DNA of 64,000 nucleotides from Streptomyces tuirus (lineage in GTDB: Bacteria > Actinomycetota > Actinomycetes > Streptomycetales > Streptomycetaceae), in assembly GCF_014701095.1 (NCBI RefSeq), contig NZ_AP023439.1:4452001-4516000 (forward strand). Reading direction: 5' to 3'. This document shows positions 46,565 to 55,629 of the stretch, in pieces. Under the pieces are notes generated by a model. It was not told the DNA's origin, did no database searches, and was given only the letters and a program-made list of their open reading frames with translations. Both the position numbers and the translations under genes were made by a program. Within the stretch, counting starts at the first letter, position 1; each line of letters begins with the position of its first letter.

Positions 46565-48555
46565 CCACGACCACCCTCGCCGTCCTCGTCCCCCTCCTTC
46601 CCTTCCTCGGCGCCCTCGCCGGCCTGCTCCTCGGCCGCACGGCACCCGGCTTCGTCCGCCCGCTCGCCGTCCTGCCGACGCTCGCCTCCCTGGTGCTCGC
46701 CGCGCTGGTCGCCGTGCGCCAGGGCGGCGGCGCGGCCGTCGACTCGGCCACGGAACTCACCCCCACCGGCTCGGTGCCCATCGAGCTCGCCCTGCACATC
46801 GACGGCTTCGCCGCGCTCGTCGCCGTCCTGGTCGGCCTGGTCGCCTCCTGCGTGCAGATCTACTCGACGGGCTATCTGCGCGACGACCCGCGCTACCCCT
46901 CCTATGCCGCGCTCGTCTCCCTGTTCACCTCCGCGATGTTCCTGGTCGTCTACTCCGGCGACCTGATCGTGCTGCTGGTCGGCTGGGAAGTCATGGGCAT
47001 CTGCTCCTACTTCCTGGTCGGCCATTACTGGGAGACCCCGGAGGCCCGCGCCGCCTCCCTCAAAGCCTTCCTGGTGACCAAGCTCGGCGACGTCCCCTTC
47101 CTCATCGGCCTGTTCGCCCTGGCCACCGACGCCGGCTCGTTCCGCATCACCCGGATCCTCGGCACCGTCGCGAGCGGCGGACTCGACCACCCCACGCTGA
47201 TCGCCCTGCTGCTCCTCGCCGGTGTGGCGGGCAAGTCCGCGCAGTTCCCGCTGCACACCTGGCTCCCCGACGCGATGGCCGGCCCGACACCCGTCTCCGC
47301 GCTGATCCACGCCGCGACGATGGTCGCCGCCGGTGTCTACTTCATCGCCCGGCTCCTTCCGGTCTTCGAAGCCTCCCAGGCAGCGATGGTCGTCCTCGCC
47401 GTCATGGCCGCCGTGACGATGACCGGCTCGGCACTCGCCGCGCTCGCCCAGGACGACATCAAGCGCGTCCTCGCTTACTCGACGATCGGCCAGCTCGGCT
47501 ACATGACCGGCGCCCTCGCCGTCGGCGACCGCGGAGCCGCCGTCTTCCACCTCCTGTCCCACGGCGCCTTCAAGGCGCTGCTGTTCCTCGCGGCCGGCGT
47601 GATCATCCACGCCGCAGGGACGAACTCGCTCGCCGTGATGTCCCGCATGCGGAACCTGCGCGACCGCGTCCCCGACGCCTACTGGACGATGACCGTGGCG
47701 CTGCTCGCGCTCGCCGCGATCCCGCCGTTCAGCGGCTTCTTCTCCAAGGAGGCCGTCCTCGGCGTCGCCGAGCACGTCGTCACCGGCCACACCGAGCACG
47801 CCCCCGCCGCGGCGGGCTGGATCGTCCTCGTCGCCGGTCTCCTCGCGGCCGTGCTCACCGCCGCCTACGCGATGCGCCTGTGGCTGCTGGCCTTCCGGGG
47901 CCGGGGCATCGAAGCCCCCGACCACGGCCGGCAGCCGCTGACGATGACCGTGGTGCTGTGGGTGCTGGCCATCCCCTCCCTGGCCCTCGGAGGGTTCACG
48001 TTCCGCCTGCTGCCGGACTGGTTCGACGGCCGTGACCTCGGCCCGACGCTGACCACCTCGGTGCTCGGCACCGGCGTGGCCCTGGTCGGCGGCATCGTCA
48101 CCTACGCCGCCTGGCGGCACACCGCCGCGCTCGCCGCCCGTGTTCCGCTCGGCGCGGTCGCGGCCCACCCGGAGGGCGACGCCGCCAAGGTGGAGGCGGA
48201 GGCCATCGCCACGCACGAGCCGGCTTACGGAGACATCGCCTACGCGCCGGACCCCGCCGACCCGGGGCGCCTGCTGCTGGGCCCCCTGCACCGGCACGCG
48301 GCCGCCGGCTTCCACCTGGACGCCGTGTACTCGGCCCTCTTCGTCCGACCGGTCCAGGCCGGAGCGAGCCTCGTCCGGTTCCTCGACCGCGAGGTCGTCG
48401 AGACCTACGTCCGCGGCGCGGGTGCGCTGCCCCGCTGGCTCGGCGCCGCCGTACGACGCGCCCAGACCGGCAACGTCCAGACCTATGTGAGCGCGCTGCT
48501 CGCCGGCACCGTCGTCCTCGCGGTCGCCGTCGTCCTCGCCACCACGGGAGCGTGA
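46561..48555 (+). CDS. nuoL: Complex I antiporter-like subunit L
   Basis: A 664-residue subunit with 14-16 helices. VGWEVMGICSYFLVGHYW holds the conserved channel Glu. SAQFPLHTWLPDAMAGPTPVSALIHAATMVAAGVYF (positions about 225-260) is the Lys/His antiporter signature. KRVLAYSTIGQLGYM and HLLSHGAFKALLFL follow. The C-terminal lateral helix region is present (from about 520). Full length supports function as a proton-pumping module. Confidence 0.96.
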   Translation: MTTTTLAVLVPLLPFLGALAGLLLGRTAPGFVRPLAVLPTLASLVLAALVAVRQGGGAAVDSATELTPTGSVPIELALHIDGFAALVAVLVGLVASCVQIYSTGYLRDDPRYPSYAALVSLFTSAMFLVVYSGDLIVLLVGWEVMGICSYFLVGHYWETPEARAASLKAFLVTKLGDVPFLIGLFALATDAGSFRITRILGTVASGGLDHPTLIALLLLAGVAGKSAQFPLHTWLPDAMAGPTPVSALIHAATMVAAGVYFIARLLPVFEASQAAMVVLAVMAAVTMTGSALAALAQDDIKRVLAYSTIGQLGYMTGALAVGDRGAAVFHLLSHGAFKALLFLAAGVIIHAAGTNSLAVMSRMRNLRDRVPDAYWTMTVALLALAAIPPFSGFFSKEAVLGVAEHVVTGHTEHAPAAAGWIVLVAGLLAAVLTAAYAMRLWLLAFRGRGIEAPDHGRQPLTMTVVLWVLAIPSLALGGFTFRLLPDWFDGRDLGPTLTTSVLGTGVALVGGIVTYAAWRHTAALAARVPLGAVAAHPEGDAAKVEAEAIATHEPAYGDIAYAPDPADPGRLLLGPLHRHAAAGFHLDAVYSALFVRPVQAGASLVRFLDREVVETYVRGAGALPRWLGAAVRRAQTGNVQTYVSALLAGTVVLAVAVVLATTGA

Positions 48556-48561
48556 GCAGGC

Positions 48562-50136
48562 GTGATCGATATCAACGAGTCCGTGATGCAGTTCCTTCTG
48601 GCGTTCGTCGTCGTCGGGCCGCTCCTCGGCGCGGCCGCCGCTCTCCTGCCGGCCCCACCCGGACTGAAGGGGAAGTCACCCGAGCAGGCCGTGCTCCGGC
48701 ACGGTGTCACCGTCACCGGCGCGGTCCTCGTCGCGGCGATCGTCCTCGCGCTCGGCTTCGACCACGACCAGCCGTCGAAGATGCAGGCCAGCACCGACAT
48801 CAGCTGGATCCCCGCACTCGACGTGCGCATCCACCTCGGCATCGACGGCATCTCTCTCCCCCTCCTGGTCCTGACCGCGCTGCTGACCTTCCTCTGCGCG
48901 CTCTACTCCTACTTCAAGATGCCCGCGGGGCCGACTCCGAAGGCTTTCGTCGCCCTGCTGCTCGTGCTCGAGTCCGGCACACTCGCCACCTTCGCCGTCC
49001 TCGACCTGGTGCTGTTCTTCCTCGCCTTCGAGATGGTCCTCATCCCGATGTACTTCCTCATCGCCCGCTGGGGCGGTGAGGGCCGGAGCCAGGCCGCGTG
49101 GCGCTTCATCCTCTACACGCTGCTCGGCTCCGTGGTCATGCTGCTCGGCCTGCTCCTGATCGGAATCAAGGCGGGCACGTTCGACATGGTGGCACTCGCC
49201 ACTGACAACGGCCGGTCACTCACCACATCCGTGCAGGTCATCGCCGTTCTGTCGATCGGGATCGGGCTCGCCGTGAAGACGCCGATGTGGCCGTTGCACA
49301 GCTGGCTTCCTGACGCCCACACCGCAGCGCCGACCGTCGGCTCGGTCCTCCTGGCCGGTGTCCTGCTGAAGATGGGTACGTATGGATTCGTCCGGATCCT
49401 GCTGCCCGTCGCGCCAGACGGGTTCCGCACCTTCGCCCCCTACCTCGCCGCCCTGGCCGTCGTCGGCATCATCTACGGATCGCTGGCCTGCCTGGCCCTC
49501 GCCAAGCAGGGCGCGAAGGGCGACCTCAAGCGCCTCATCGCCTACTCCTCCGTCGGCCACATGGGCTTCGTCCTGCTCGGCATCGCCACGATGACCCCGA
49601 CCGGCGTGAACGGCGCCCTGTTCGCCAACATCGCCCACGGCCTCATCACCGGCCTGCTCTTCTTCCTGGTCGGCGCCTTGAAGGACCGCACCGGGACCAC
49701 CGACCTCGACACCCTCGCCGAGGAGACCGGAGCCGCCCTCTACGGCAAGGCGCCGCGCCTCGGCGGCCTGCTCGCCTTCGCCGCCGTCGCCTCGCTCGGT
49801 CTGCCCGGCCTCGCCGGCTTCTGGGGCGAGATGCTGGCCCTGTTCGGCGCGTTCCAGCCGGCGCAGGGCCTCAGCCGCCCCGCCTTCCTCACCTTCATGG
49901 CGATCGGTGCGTTCGGAACCCTGCTGACGGCCGCGTACCTGCTGATCGTGGTCCGACGCGTCTGCATGGGCGCGCTGCCCCAGGGCGCCCCGAAACTCAC
50001 CGACGTGCGGTCCTACGAGTTCGCGGCGTGGACCCCGCTCGTCGCCCTCACCGTCATCGCGGGCCTGTGGCCCAAGGCACTCCTCGGCCTGAGCGACCCG
50101 GCCGTCCAGCAGCTCCTCGCAGGAGGCACCCGATGA
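48562..50136 (+). CDS. nuoM: Complex I antiporter-like subunit M
   Basis: A 524-residue subunit with 14 helices. FLAFEMVLIPMYFLIARWG holds the channel Glu. AVKTPMWPLHSWLPDAHTAAPTVGSVLLAGVLLKMGTYG (about 225-262) holds the Lys and family signature, and LKRLIAYSSVGHMGFVLLG follows. GTG 48562 lies six bases after the nuoL stop. Its stop overlaps nuoN (ATGA). Confidence 0.96.
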   Translation: MIDINESVMQFLLAFVVVGPLLGAAAALLPAPPGLKGKSPEQAVLRHGVTVTGAVLVAAIVLALGFDHDQPSKMQASTDISWIPALDVRIHLGIDGISLPLLVLTALLTFLCALYSYFKMPAGPTPKAFVALLLVLESGTLATFAVLDLVLFFLAFEMVLIPMYFLIARWGGEGRSQAAWRFILYTLLGSVVMLLGLLLIGIKAGTFDMVALATDNGRSLTTSVQVIAVLSIGIGLAVKTPMWPLHSWLPDAHTAAPTVGSVLLAGVLLKMGTYGFVRILLPVAPDGFRTFAPYLAALAVVGIIYGSLACLALAKQGAKGDLKRLIAYSSVGHMGFVLLGIATMTPTGVNGALFANIAHGLITGLLFFLVGALKDRTGTTDLDTLAEETGAALYGKAPRLGGLLAFAAVASLGLPGLAGFWGEMLALFGAFQPAQGLSRPAFLTFMAIGAFGTLLTAAYLLIVVRRVCMGALPQGAPKLTDVRSYEFAAWTPLVALTVIAGLWPKALLGLSDPAVQQLLAGGTR

Positions 50137-51656
50137 GCTCCCCGGCCCAGCCCCTGGCCGCCTCGCTGGTCCAGTCCGTCGACTGGCTCGCGATCGCCCC
50201 GCCCACCATCGTGGCGGTCGTCGGACTCGTCGTCCTCGTCGCCGACCTGTTCGTTGCCGAGCACCGCAAGACACTGCTCGGCTGGACCTCGGTGGCGGGC
50301 CTGGCCGCCGCCACCGCGATGCTCCTGCCCCTCCTGGACGGCGACCGCAGCACCTTCTGCCTGACCGGCGACGCCGCCGTGTGCAGCTACACGGCCGACC
50401 GCTTCACCCTGGTCATCCAGTTCCTGGTCCTCGGCGGCGCCCTCCTCGCCGCCCTCCTGTCGGTCACCGCCCTGAAGGACGCCCGCAAGGAGCTCCCCGA
50501 AGGCGAGTACTGGTTCCTGCTGCTGTCCTCCGCGGCCGGCGCCGCGCTCCTGCCCGCCTCCCGCGACCTCGCGACCCTCATCATCGCCCTGGAGGTCGCC
50601 TCCCTGCCCGCCTTCGCGCTGGTAGGTCTCAAGTACGGCGACCGGAAGTCCTCCGAAGCGGCCCTGAAGTTCTTCCTGTCGTCGGTCACCGCGACCGCGG
50701 TCAGCCTCATGGGCATCAGCTTCGTGTACGCCACCACGGGCACCCTCTACCTCACCCAGGTCGCCGACCGCATCCAGCACGTCGACGGGCAGTTCCACAC
50801 GCTCGCCCAGACCGGGGTCGTCCTCACCCTCGTCGGATTCGCCTTCAAGACAGCCGCCGTGCCCTTCCACTTCTGGGTGCCCGACACCTATGTGGGCGCG
50901 CCCCTGCCGATCGCGGCCTACCTGTCGGTCATCGGCAAAGCGGTCGGCTTCAGCGGCCTGATCCTCCTCACCGTCGTGGCCCTCCCGTCGTACGCCGACG
51001 TGTGGGGCCCCGCACTGGCGGCCCTGGCCGCGCTCACCATGACCGTGGGCAACGCCGGAGCCCTGCGCCAGCAGGCCACGCGCGCGTACAGCGCGGTACG
51101 CCTGCTCGCCTGGTCCTCCGTCGGCCAGGCCGGCTACCTCCTGGTGCCGATCGCCGCCGCCGCGTACTCCGGGGACGCCGAGAAGTCGATCGGCTCCACC
51201 GTCGCCTACGCCCTGATGTACGGCGCCGTGAACCTCGGCGCCTTCGCCGTGGCCGCGCTCGTCGGCCGCACGAAGGTCCTCAACCGGGTCGCCGACTACC
51301 GCGGGCTGTACGCTTCCAGCCCCCTGTCCGCGCTGCTCCTGGCGTTCTTCCTCCTCTGCCTCGCAGGGCTGCCACCGGGCATCATCGGTCTCTTCGCCAA
51401 GGTCACCGTCTTCTCGGCGGCCGTCGACGCCGGCCTCGGCTGGCTTGCCGTGGTCATGGCCGTCAACGTCGTCATCGCGCTCTTCTACTACCTGCAGTGG
51501 ACGGCCCTGCTCTTCCGCGCCCCCGAGGGCGAACCCGAGAAGCACCGCGTTCCCGGCCCGGTCACCGCCGCGATCGCCCTGACCGGCGTCCTCGGCGTCG
51601 CCCTGTCCGGCGCACCCCAGCTGGTCCTGCGCTTCACCGACACCGGGCTCTTCTGA
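50133..51656 (+). CDS. nuoN: Complex I antiporter-like subunit N
   Basis: A 507-residue subunit with 14 helices. ATG 50133 follows GCAGGAGG. Conserved parts are TLIIALEVASLPAFALVGL (Glu), FKTAAVPFHFWVPDTYVGAPLPIAAYLSVIGKAVGFSG (about 230-267) and SAVRLLAWSSVGQAGYLL. It is the last gene of the operon and is followed by a 304-base gap with a hairpin. Confidence 0.96.
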   Translation: MSSPAQPLAASLVQSVDWLAIAPPTIVAVVGLVVLVADLFVAEHRKTLLGWTSVAGLAAATAMLLPLLDGDRSTFCLTGDAAVCSYTADRFTLVIQFLVLGGALLAALLSVTALKDARKELPEGEYWFLLLSSAAGAALLPASRDLATLIIALEVASLPAFALVGLKYGDRKSSEAALKFFLSSVTATAVSLMGISFVYATTGTLYLTQVADRIQHVDGQFHTLAQTGVVLTLVGFAFKTAAVPFHFWVPDTYVGAPLPIAAYLSVIGKAVGFSGLILLTVVALPSYADVWGPALAALAALTMTVGNAGALRQQATRAYSAVRLLAWSSVGQAGYLLVPIAAAAYSGDAEKSIGSTVAYALMYGAVNLGAFAVAALVGRTKVLNRVADYRGLYASSPLSALLLAFFLLCLAGLPPGIIGLFAKVTVFSAAVDAGLGWLAVVMAVNVVIALFYYLQWTALLFRAPEGEPEKHRVPGPVTAAIALTGVLGVALSGAPQLVLRFTDTGLF

Positions 51657-51742
51657 ACAGCCCGACGCCAGGCCCTTCCGAAACAGACCGACACAGGCCC
51701 TTTTGCAAAGAAGAGGGCGCCCCCAAACCGGCTGCGTACACC

Positions 51743-51776
51743 GCGCGCGTGCGGGGCACTCGCCCGGCACGCGCGC
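51743..51776 (+). terminator. Hairpin after nuoN
   Basis: Arms GCGCGCGTGC (51743-51752) and GCACGCGCGC (51767-51776) pair perfectly. It lies 90 bases after nuoN. The rest of 51657-51959 holds no gene. The htpX ribosome site (AGGAGG) lies at its end. Confidence 0.6.
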
Positions 51777-51959
51777 GTGCCGCTTCCCGGCTCCGTCACC
51801 CGTACGGCCCACACCCGCCGCCGCACGCGCAAGGGAACTAGAGCCTCCCGCCTGGCGTTGACCAGTACGGGAGGGTCCACTGGACGTGAGACGCGGCACC
51901 AGTGGCACCGCAGACACAGCCAGCAAGGGTCCCCTGCCGCACCACTAGGAGGGCGTACC

Positions 51960-52823
51960 GTGCACCGCCGGCACAACGGGCTCAGGACAGCGGTCCTCCT
52001 GGGAGGACTGTCCGCACTCATCATCGTCATCGGCAGCTTCTTCGGCCGCATGGGGCTCGTCATCGCCGTCGTCGTAGCACTGGCCACCAATGCGTACGCG
52101 TACTGGAACAGCGACAAACTGGCACTGCGCGCCATGCGCGCCCGCCCGGTGAGCGAATTCGAGGCTCCGGCGCTTTACCGCATGGTCCGCGAGCTCTCCA
52201 CCCAGGCTCGCCAGCCCATGCCGCGCCTGTACATCTCCCCGACGGAGGCACCCAACGCCTTCGCCACGGGGCGCAACCCGCGCAATGCCGCCGTGTGCTG
52301 CACCGACGGCATCCTGCGCCTCCTGGACGAGCGCGAGCTGCGCGGCGTCATCGGCCACGAGCTCAGCCACGTCTACAACCGGGACATCCTCATCTCGTCC
52401 GTTGCGGGCGCCCTCGCCTCCGTCATCATGTTCCTGGTCAACTTCGCCTGGCTGATCCCCATCGGACGCTCGGACGACGATGACGGCCCCGGCCTGCTCG
52501 GCATGCTGCTGATCATGATCCTGGGCCCGCTCGCCGCCTCCATCATCCAACTGGCCATCAGCCGCTCCCGGGAATACGAGGCGGACGCCTCCGGCGCCCA
52601 GCTCACCGGCGACCCGCTCGCCCTCGCCAGTGCTCTGCGCAAGCTCGACATGGGCACGAAGCAGCTCCCACTGCCGCCCGAGCCGCGCATCGAGACCGCC
52701 AGTCACATGATGATCGCCAACCCGTTTCGGCCCGGTCAGGGCCTCACCAAGATGTTCTCCACACACCCGCCGATGGCGGAACGCATCGCCCGGCTCGAGA
52801 AGATGGCAGGTGGGAACCAGTGA
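51960..52823 (+). CDS. htpX: HtpX-family membrane zinc protease
   Basis: A 287-residue M48B protease. Two N-terminal helices (AVLLGGLSALIIVIGSFFG, MGLVIAVVVALATNAYAY), zinc site HELSH in GVIGHELSHVYNRDILISS, two further helices and the third zinc Glu in SREYEADASGAQLTG. STHPPMAERIARL ends the catalytic part, as in HtpX. It degrades damaged membrane proteins. GTG 51960 follows AGGAGG and the last four bases overlap the YccF gene. Confidence 0.94.
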   Translation: MHRRHNGLRTAVLLGGLSALIIVIGSFFGRMGLVIAVVVALATNAYAYWNSDKLALRAMRARPVSEFEAPALYRMVRELSTQARQPMPRLYISPTEAPNAFATGRNPRNAAVCCTDGILRLLDERELRGVIGHELSHVYNRDILISSVAGALASVIMFLVNFAWLIPIGRSDDDDGPGLLGMLLIMILGPLAASIIQLAISRSREYEADASGAQLTGDPLALASALRKLDMGTKQLPLPPEPRIETASHMMIANPFRPGQGLTKMFSTHPPMAERIARLEKMAGGNQ

Positions 52824-53212
52824 GGACCGTACTCAACGTCATATGGCTCGTGCTGAGCGGCTTCTGGCTGTTCCTCGCCTACATGCTCGCGGGCCTGCTG
52901 CTCTGCATCACGATCATCGGCATCCCCTTCGGCATCGCGGCCTTCCGCATCGGCGTCTACGCCCTGTGGCCGTTCGGGTACACGACGATCGAGCGACGTG
53001 ACGCTGGTGCGCCGTCCTGCGTGGGCAACGTGCTGTGGCTGGTGCTCGCGGGCTGGTGGCTCGCCCTCGGCCACATCGCCACCGGCATCGCCCTGTGCCT
53101 CACCATCATCGGCATCCCGCTGGGCATCGCCAACTTCAAGCTCATCCCCGTCTCTTTGTTCCCGCTCGGCCGTGACATCGTGCGGACGGACGAGCCGTTC
53201 GCGGTGCGCTGA
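52820..53212 (+). CDS. YccF-domain membrane protein
   Basis: A 130-residue protein with two tandem YccF units: LNVIWLVLSGFWLFLAYMLAG with LLCITIIGIPFGIAAFRIG, and GNVLWLVLAGWWLALGHIATG with LCLTIIGIPLGIANFKL. Each unit is a helical hairpin with the TIIGIPFGI motif. Function unknown. Its start overlaps htpX, so they are co-translated and may act together in membrane-protein quality control. Confidence 0.9.
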   Translation: MRTVLNVIWLVLSGFWLFLAYMLAGLLLCITIIGIPFGIAAFRIGVYALWPFGYTTIERRDAGAPSCVGNVLWLVLAGWWLALGHIATGIALCLTIIGIPLGIANFKLIPVSLFPLGRDIVRTDEPFAVR

Positions 53213-53246
53213 CGGAAGGGCCACCGGCCTCCGACGACCTCCCCCC

Positions 53247-53273
53247 TTTTCCACAGGCCTGGGGTTATCCACA
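53247..53273 (+). other. Two DnaA-box-like nonamers
   Basis: TTTTCCACA (53247-53255) and TTATCCACA (53265-53273) lie 18 bases apart, 30 bases after the YccF stop. The second matches the classical DnaA box. Whether DnaA binds here is unknown; a third copy sits alone at 7531-7539. Confidence 0.35.
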
Positions 53274-53480
53274 GGCCCGCCCGGTTGTCAGCGGCGGCCC
53301 GCATGATGAACCCATGACCGCGACCGAGCAGTTGCCGACCACCATGACGGCCACTACCCACCACACTCTCCCGGAGAGCACTCCTTCGCGCTCCGGGTTG
53401 GCCGCCTCGGCGAAAGGCGCCAAGAGACCCAGGCCACGCGGCTTGGAGGAACCCGGTTCGAGAGGCTCCTGAAGGCCTGG

Positions 53481-53586
53481 CCGGGCTCGGCCCACCCCGA
53501 CCCGACTCGGCCCACCGCCCCACCCCGACCCGACTCGGCCCAACACCGGACACCGACTCGGCCCAATACCCCACACCGACTCGTAA
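53481..53586. repeat. Repeats of CCGACTCGGCCCA units
   Basis: At least five copies of a (CC)CGACTCGGCCCA core, spaced 18-27 bases apart, fill the 390-base gap between YccF and the amino-acid permease. Neither strand shows a convincing gene in the gap. Confidence 0.7.
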
Positions 53587-53603
53587 CGGAGGGGCCGCCG
53601 GCC

Positions 53604-54860
53604 CTACCCCCTCCCCGCCCCGGCCTCCATCCACCCGCGCACGACATACGCAATCGCCCCCACCACCAGCACCCCGGTGCCCACGACCACCGACACCCCG
53701 GGCAGCGAGAACGCCAGCACCACGCATCCGACCAGCCCCACCACCGGCACCACCCGCGACGCCGACGCCGAAGACAGAGTCCAGGCCGACGCGTTGGCCA
53801 CGGCGTAGTACGCCAGCACACCGAAGGAGGAGAAGCCGATCGCGCCCCGCACGTCCACCGTGGCGGCCAGGACCGCGACGACCGCACCCACCGCCAGCTC
53901 CGCCCGGTGCGGCACCTGGAACCGCGGATGCACGGCGGCCAGGGTCCCCGGAAGATGCCGGTCCCGCGCCATGGCCAGCGTCGTCCGCGACACCCCGAGG
54001 ATCAGCGCGAGCAGCGAGCCCATCGCGGCCACCGCCGCCCCGACCCTCACCACCGGCACCAGCGAGGGCACCCCGGCCGCCCGCACCGCATCGGCAAGCG
54101 GCGCCGTCGCGTTCCCGAGACCTTCCGAGCCGAGTACCGAAAGGACGGCCACCGCCACACACGCGTACACCACCAGCGTGATGCCCAGTGCCAGGGGGAT
54201 CGCGCGCGGAATGGTGCGGGCCGGATCCCGTACCTCCTCGCCGAGCGTCGCGATCCGTGCGTACCCGGCGAAGGCGAAGAACAGCAGACCGGCCGCCTGC
54301 AGCACGCCGGCTGCCCCGCCCGAGACCCCGATGCCCAGCCGCCCGGCGTCGGCCTCACCCGACATCAGACACGCGACCACCACGGAAGCGAGGAGAGCCA
54401 GGACCAATGCCACGATCACCCGCGTCAGCCACGCGGACTTCTGGACACCGCCGTAGTTCACCGCGGTCAGCGCCACCACGGCCGCGACCGCCACCGCGTG
54501 CGCCTGCTCGGGCCAGACGTACGTGCCCACGGTGAGCGCCATCGCCGCGCAGGAGGCCGTCTTTCCGACCACGAACGACCAGCCGGCGAGATACCCCCAG
54601 AAATCCCCTAGCCGCTCCCGCCCGTATACATAGGTGCCGCCCGAGGCCGGATACAGGGCGGCGAGACGAGCCGACGACATGGCGTTGCAGTACGCGACCA
54701 CCGCGGCGACGGCGAGCCCGAGGAGCAGCCCGGAGCCGGCCGCGTGCGCGGCCGGAGCGAGAGCGGCGAAGATCCCGGCCCCCACCATCGAGCCGAGCCC
54801 GATGACGACGGCGTCTCCCACGCCGAGGGTGCGGCGCAGTCCGGGACCGGAGGTTGTCAT
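53604..54860 (-). CDS. APC-family amino acid permease
   Basis: A 418-residue transporter with 12 hydrophobic segments. GVGDAVVIGLGSMVGAGIFAAL in TM1 has the GAGIF break. NAMSSARLAALYPASGGTYVYGRERLGDFWGYLAGW covers TM2-3 (positions about 58-95). FFAFAGYARIATLGEEVRDPARTIPRAI is the TM6 region with the conserved Gly-rich break. The start at ATG 54860 has AGGG upstream. Substrate probably amino acids or amines. Monocistronic. Confidence 0.92.
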   Translation of the reverse strand: MTTSGPGLRRTLGVGDAVVIGLGSMVGAGIFAALAPAAHAAGSGLLLGLAVAAVVAYCNAMSSARLAALYPASGGTYVYGRERLGDFWGYLAGWSFVVGKTASCAAMALTVGTYVWPEQAHAVAVAAVVALTAVNYGGVQKSAWLTRVIVALVLALLASVVVACLMSGEADAGRLGIGVSGGAAGVLQAAGLLFFAFAGYARIATLGEEVRDPARTIPRAIPLALGITLVVYACVAVAVLSVLGSEGLGNATAPLADAVRAAGVPSLVPVVRVGAAVAAMGSLLALILGVSRTTLAMARDRHLPGTLAAVHPRFQVPHRAELAVGAVVAVLAATVDVRGAIGFSSFGVLAYYAVANASAWTLSSASASRVVPVVGLVGCVVLAFSLPGVSVVVGTGVLVVGAIAYVVRGWMEAGAGRG

Positions 54861-55063
54861 GCGTCGCACCCTACTGATCAGTGCAACCGGCGGATGCGGC
54901 CAGGACGTCCTGCCTACCAGGACGGCGTGAACGTGCGGGGCAAGAGGCCATGCTCGGGGCGCCCGACGTACGACGCACGGGCTCGGCCCGGGCCGGCCTG
55001 GCCGAAAGCAAGATCACATGGCCGGGACAGTGCGGACACAGCGTGAAAGGGCAGGTTCACGGC

Positions 55064-55330
55064 ATGACCATCATCAGCTGGATCGTCCTGGGACTGTTGG
55101 CCGGAGCCATCGCCAAGTTCCTGCTGCCGGGGCGCGACCCGGGCGGCCTCATCGGCACAACCCTGATCGGCATCGCAGGCGCGTTCATCGGCGGCTGGAT
55201 ATCGGCCCGCTGGATGGACCACCCGATCACCAAGGGCTTCTACGACGGTGCGACCTGGGCAGCGGCGATCGGAGGATCGCTCGTCCTGCTGATCGCCTAC
55301 CGGCTCCTGTTCGGCAACTCCCGCGACTAG
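55064..55330 (+). CDS. GlsB/YeaQ/YmgE-type stress membrane protein
   Basis: An 88-residue protein with three hydrophobic segments. IISWIVLGLLAGAIAKFLLPGRDPGGLIGTTLIGIAGAFIGGWI is the family pattern (split here by TM1 at 4-18, GRDPGG loop, TM2 at 31-47). Members are small envelope stress proteins of unclear function. It is a lone gene in the 54861-55629 stretch. The 200 bases upstream hold nothing else I can identify. Confidence 0.9.
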   Translation: MTIISWIVLGLLAGAIAKFLLPGRDPGGLIGTTLIGIAGAFIGGWISARWMDHPITKGFYDGATWAAAIGGSLVLLIAYRLLFGNSRD

Positions 55331-55334
55331 GCGC

Positions 55335-55414
55335 GCCACCGACCGGCCGAGCCACCGACCGGCCGAGCCACCGACCGGCCGAGCCACCGACTGGCCGTGC
55401 TACCGGCCAGCCGC
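55335..55414. repeat. Five 16-bp tandem repeats after the GlsB-type gene
   Basis: Units of GCCACCGACCGGCCGA at 55335, 55351 and 55367 are identical. Copies at 55383 and 55399 have diverged. They begin five bases after the stop codon. More degenerate material of the same type continues to about 55490. Confidence 0.9.
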
Positions 55415-55523
55415 GCAATGGGATGGCCGCACTACGACTGACCGCGCCACTGGCCGGCCGCGCTGCCGACCGACCGCGCCACCGACGACAACCGGCAGCC
55501 CGCAGCCCGCACCGGCAGCCGAG

Positions 55524-55552
55524 AAGGGTGGGCACCGGCGGCGCCCACCCTT
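55524..55552 (+). terminator. Hairpin between GlsB-type gene and yajQ
   Basis: Arms AAGGGTGGGC (55524-55533) and GCCCACCCTT (55543-55552) pair perfectly over ten bases with a nine-base loop. It could stop both converging transcripts. Confidence 0.75.
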
Positions 55553-55629
55553 CCTCGTATCCAGGTATTCAGGTATCAACGTCTCCGGATATCCGGGTAT
55601 CCGTGCGGGCGGGAGCCCGAAGGCCGGAC

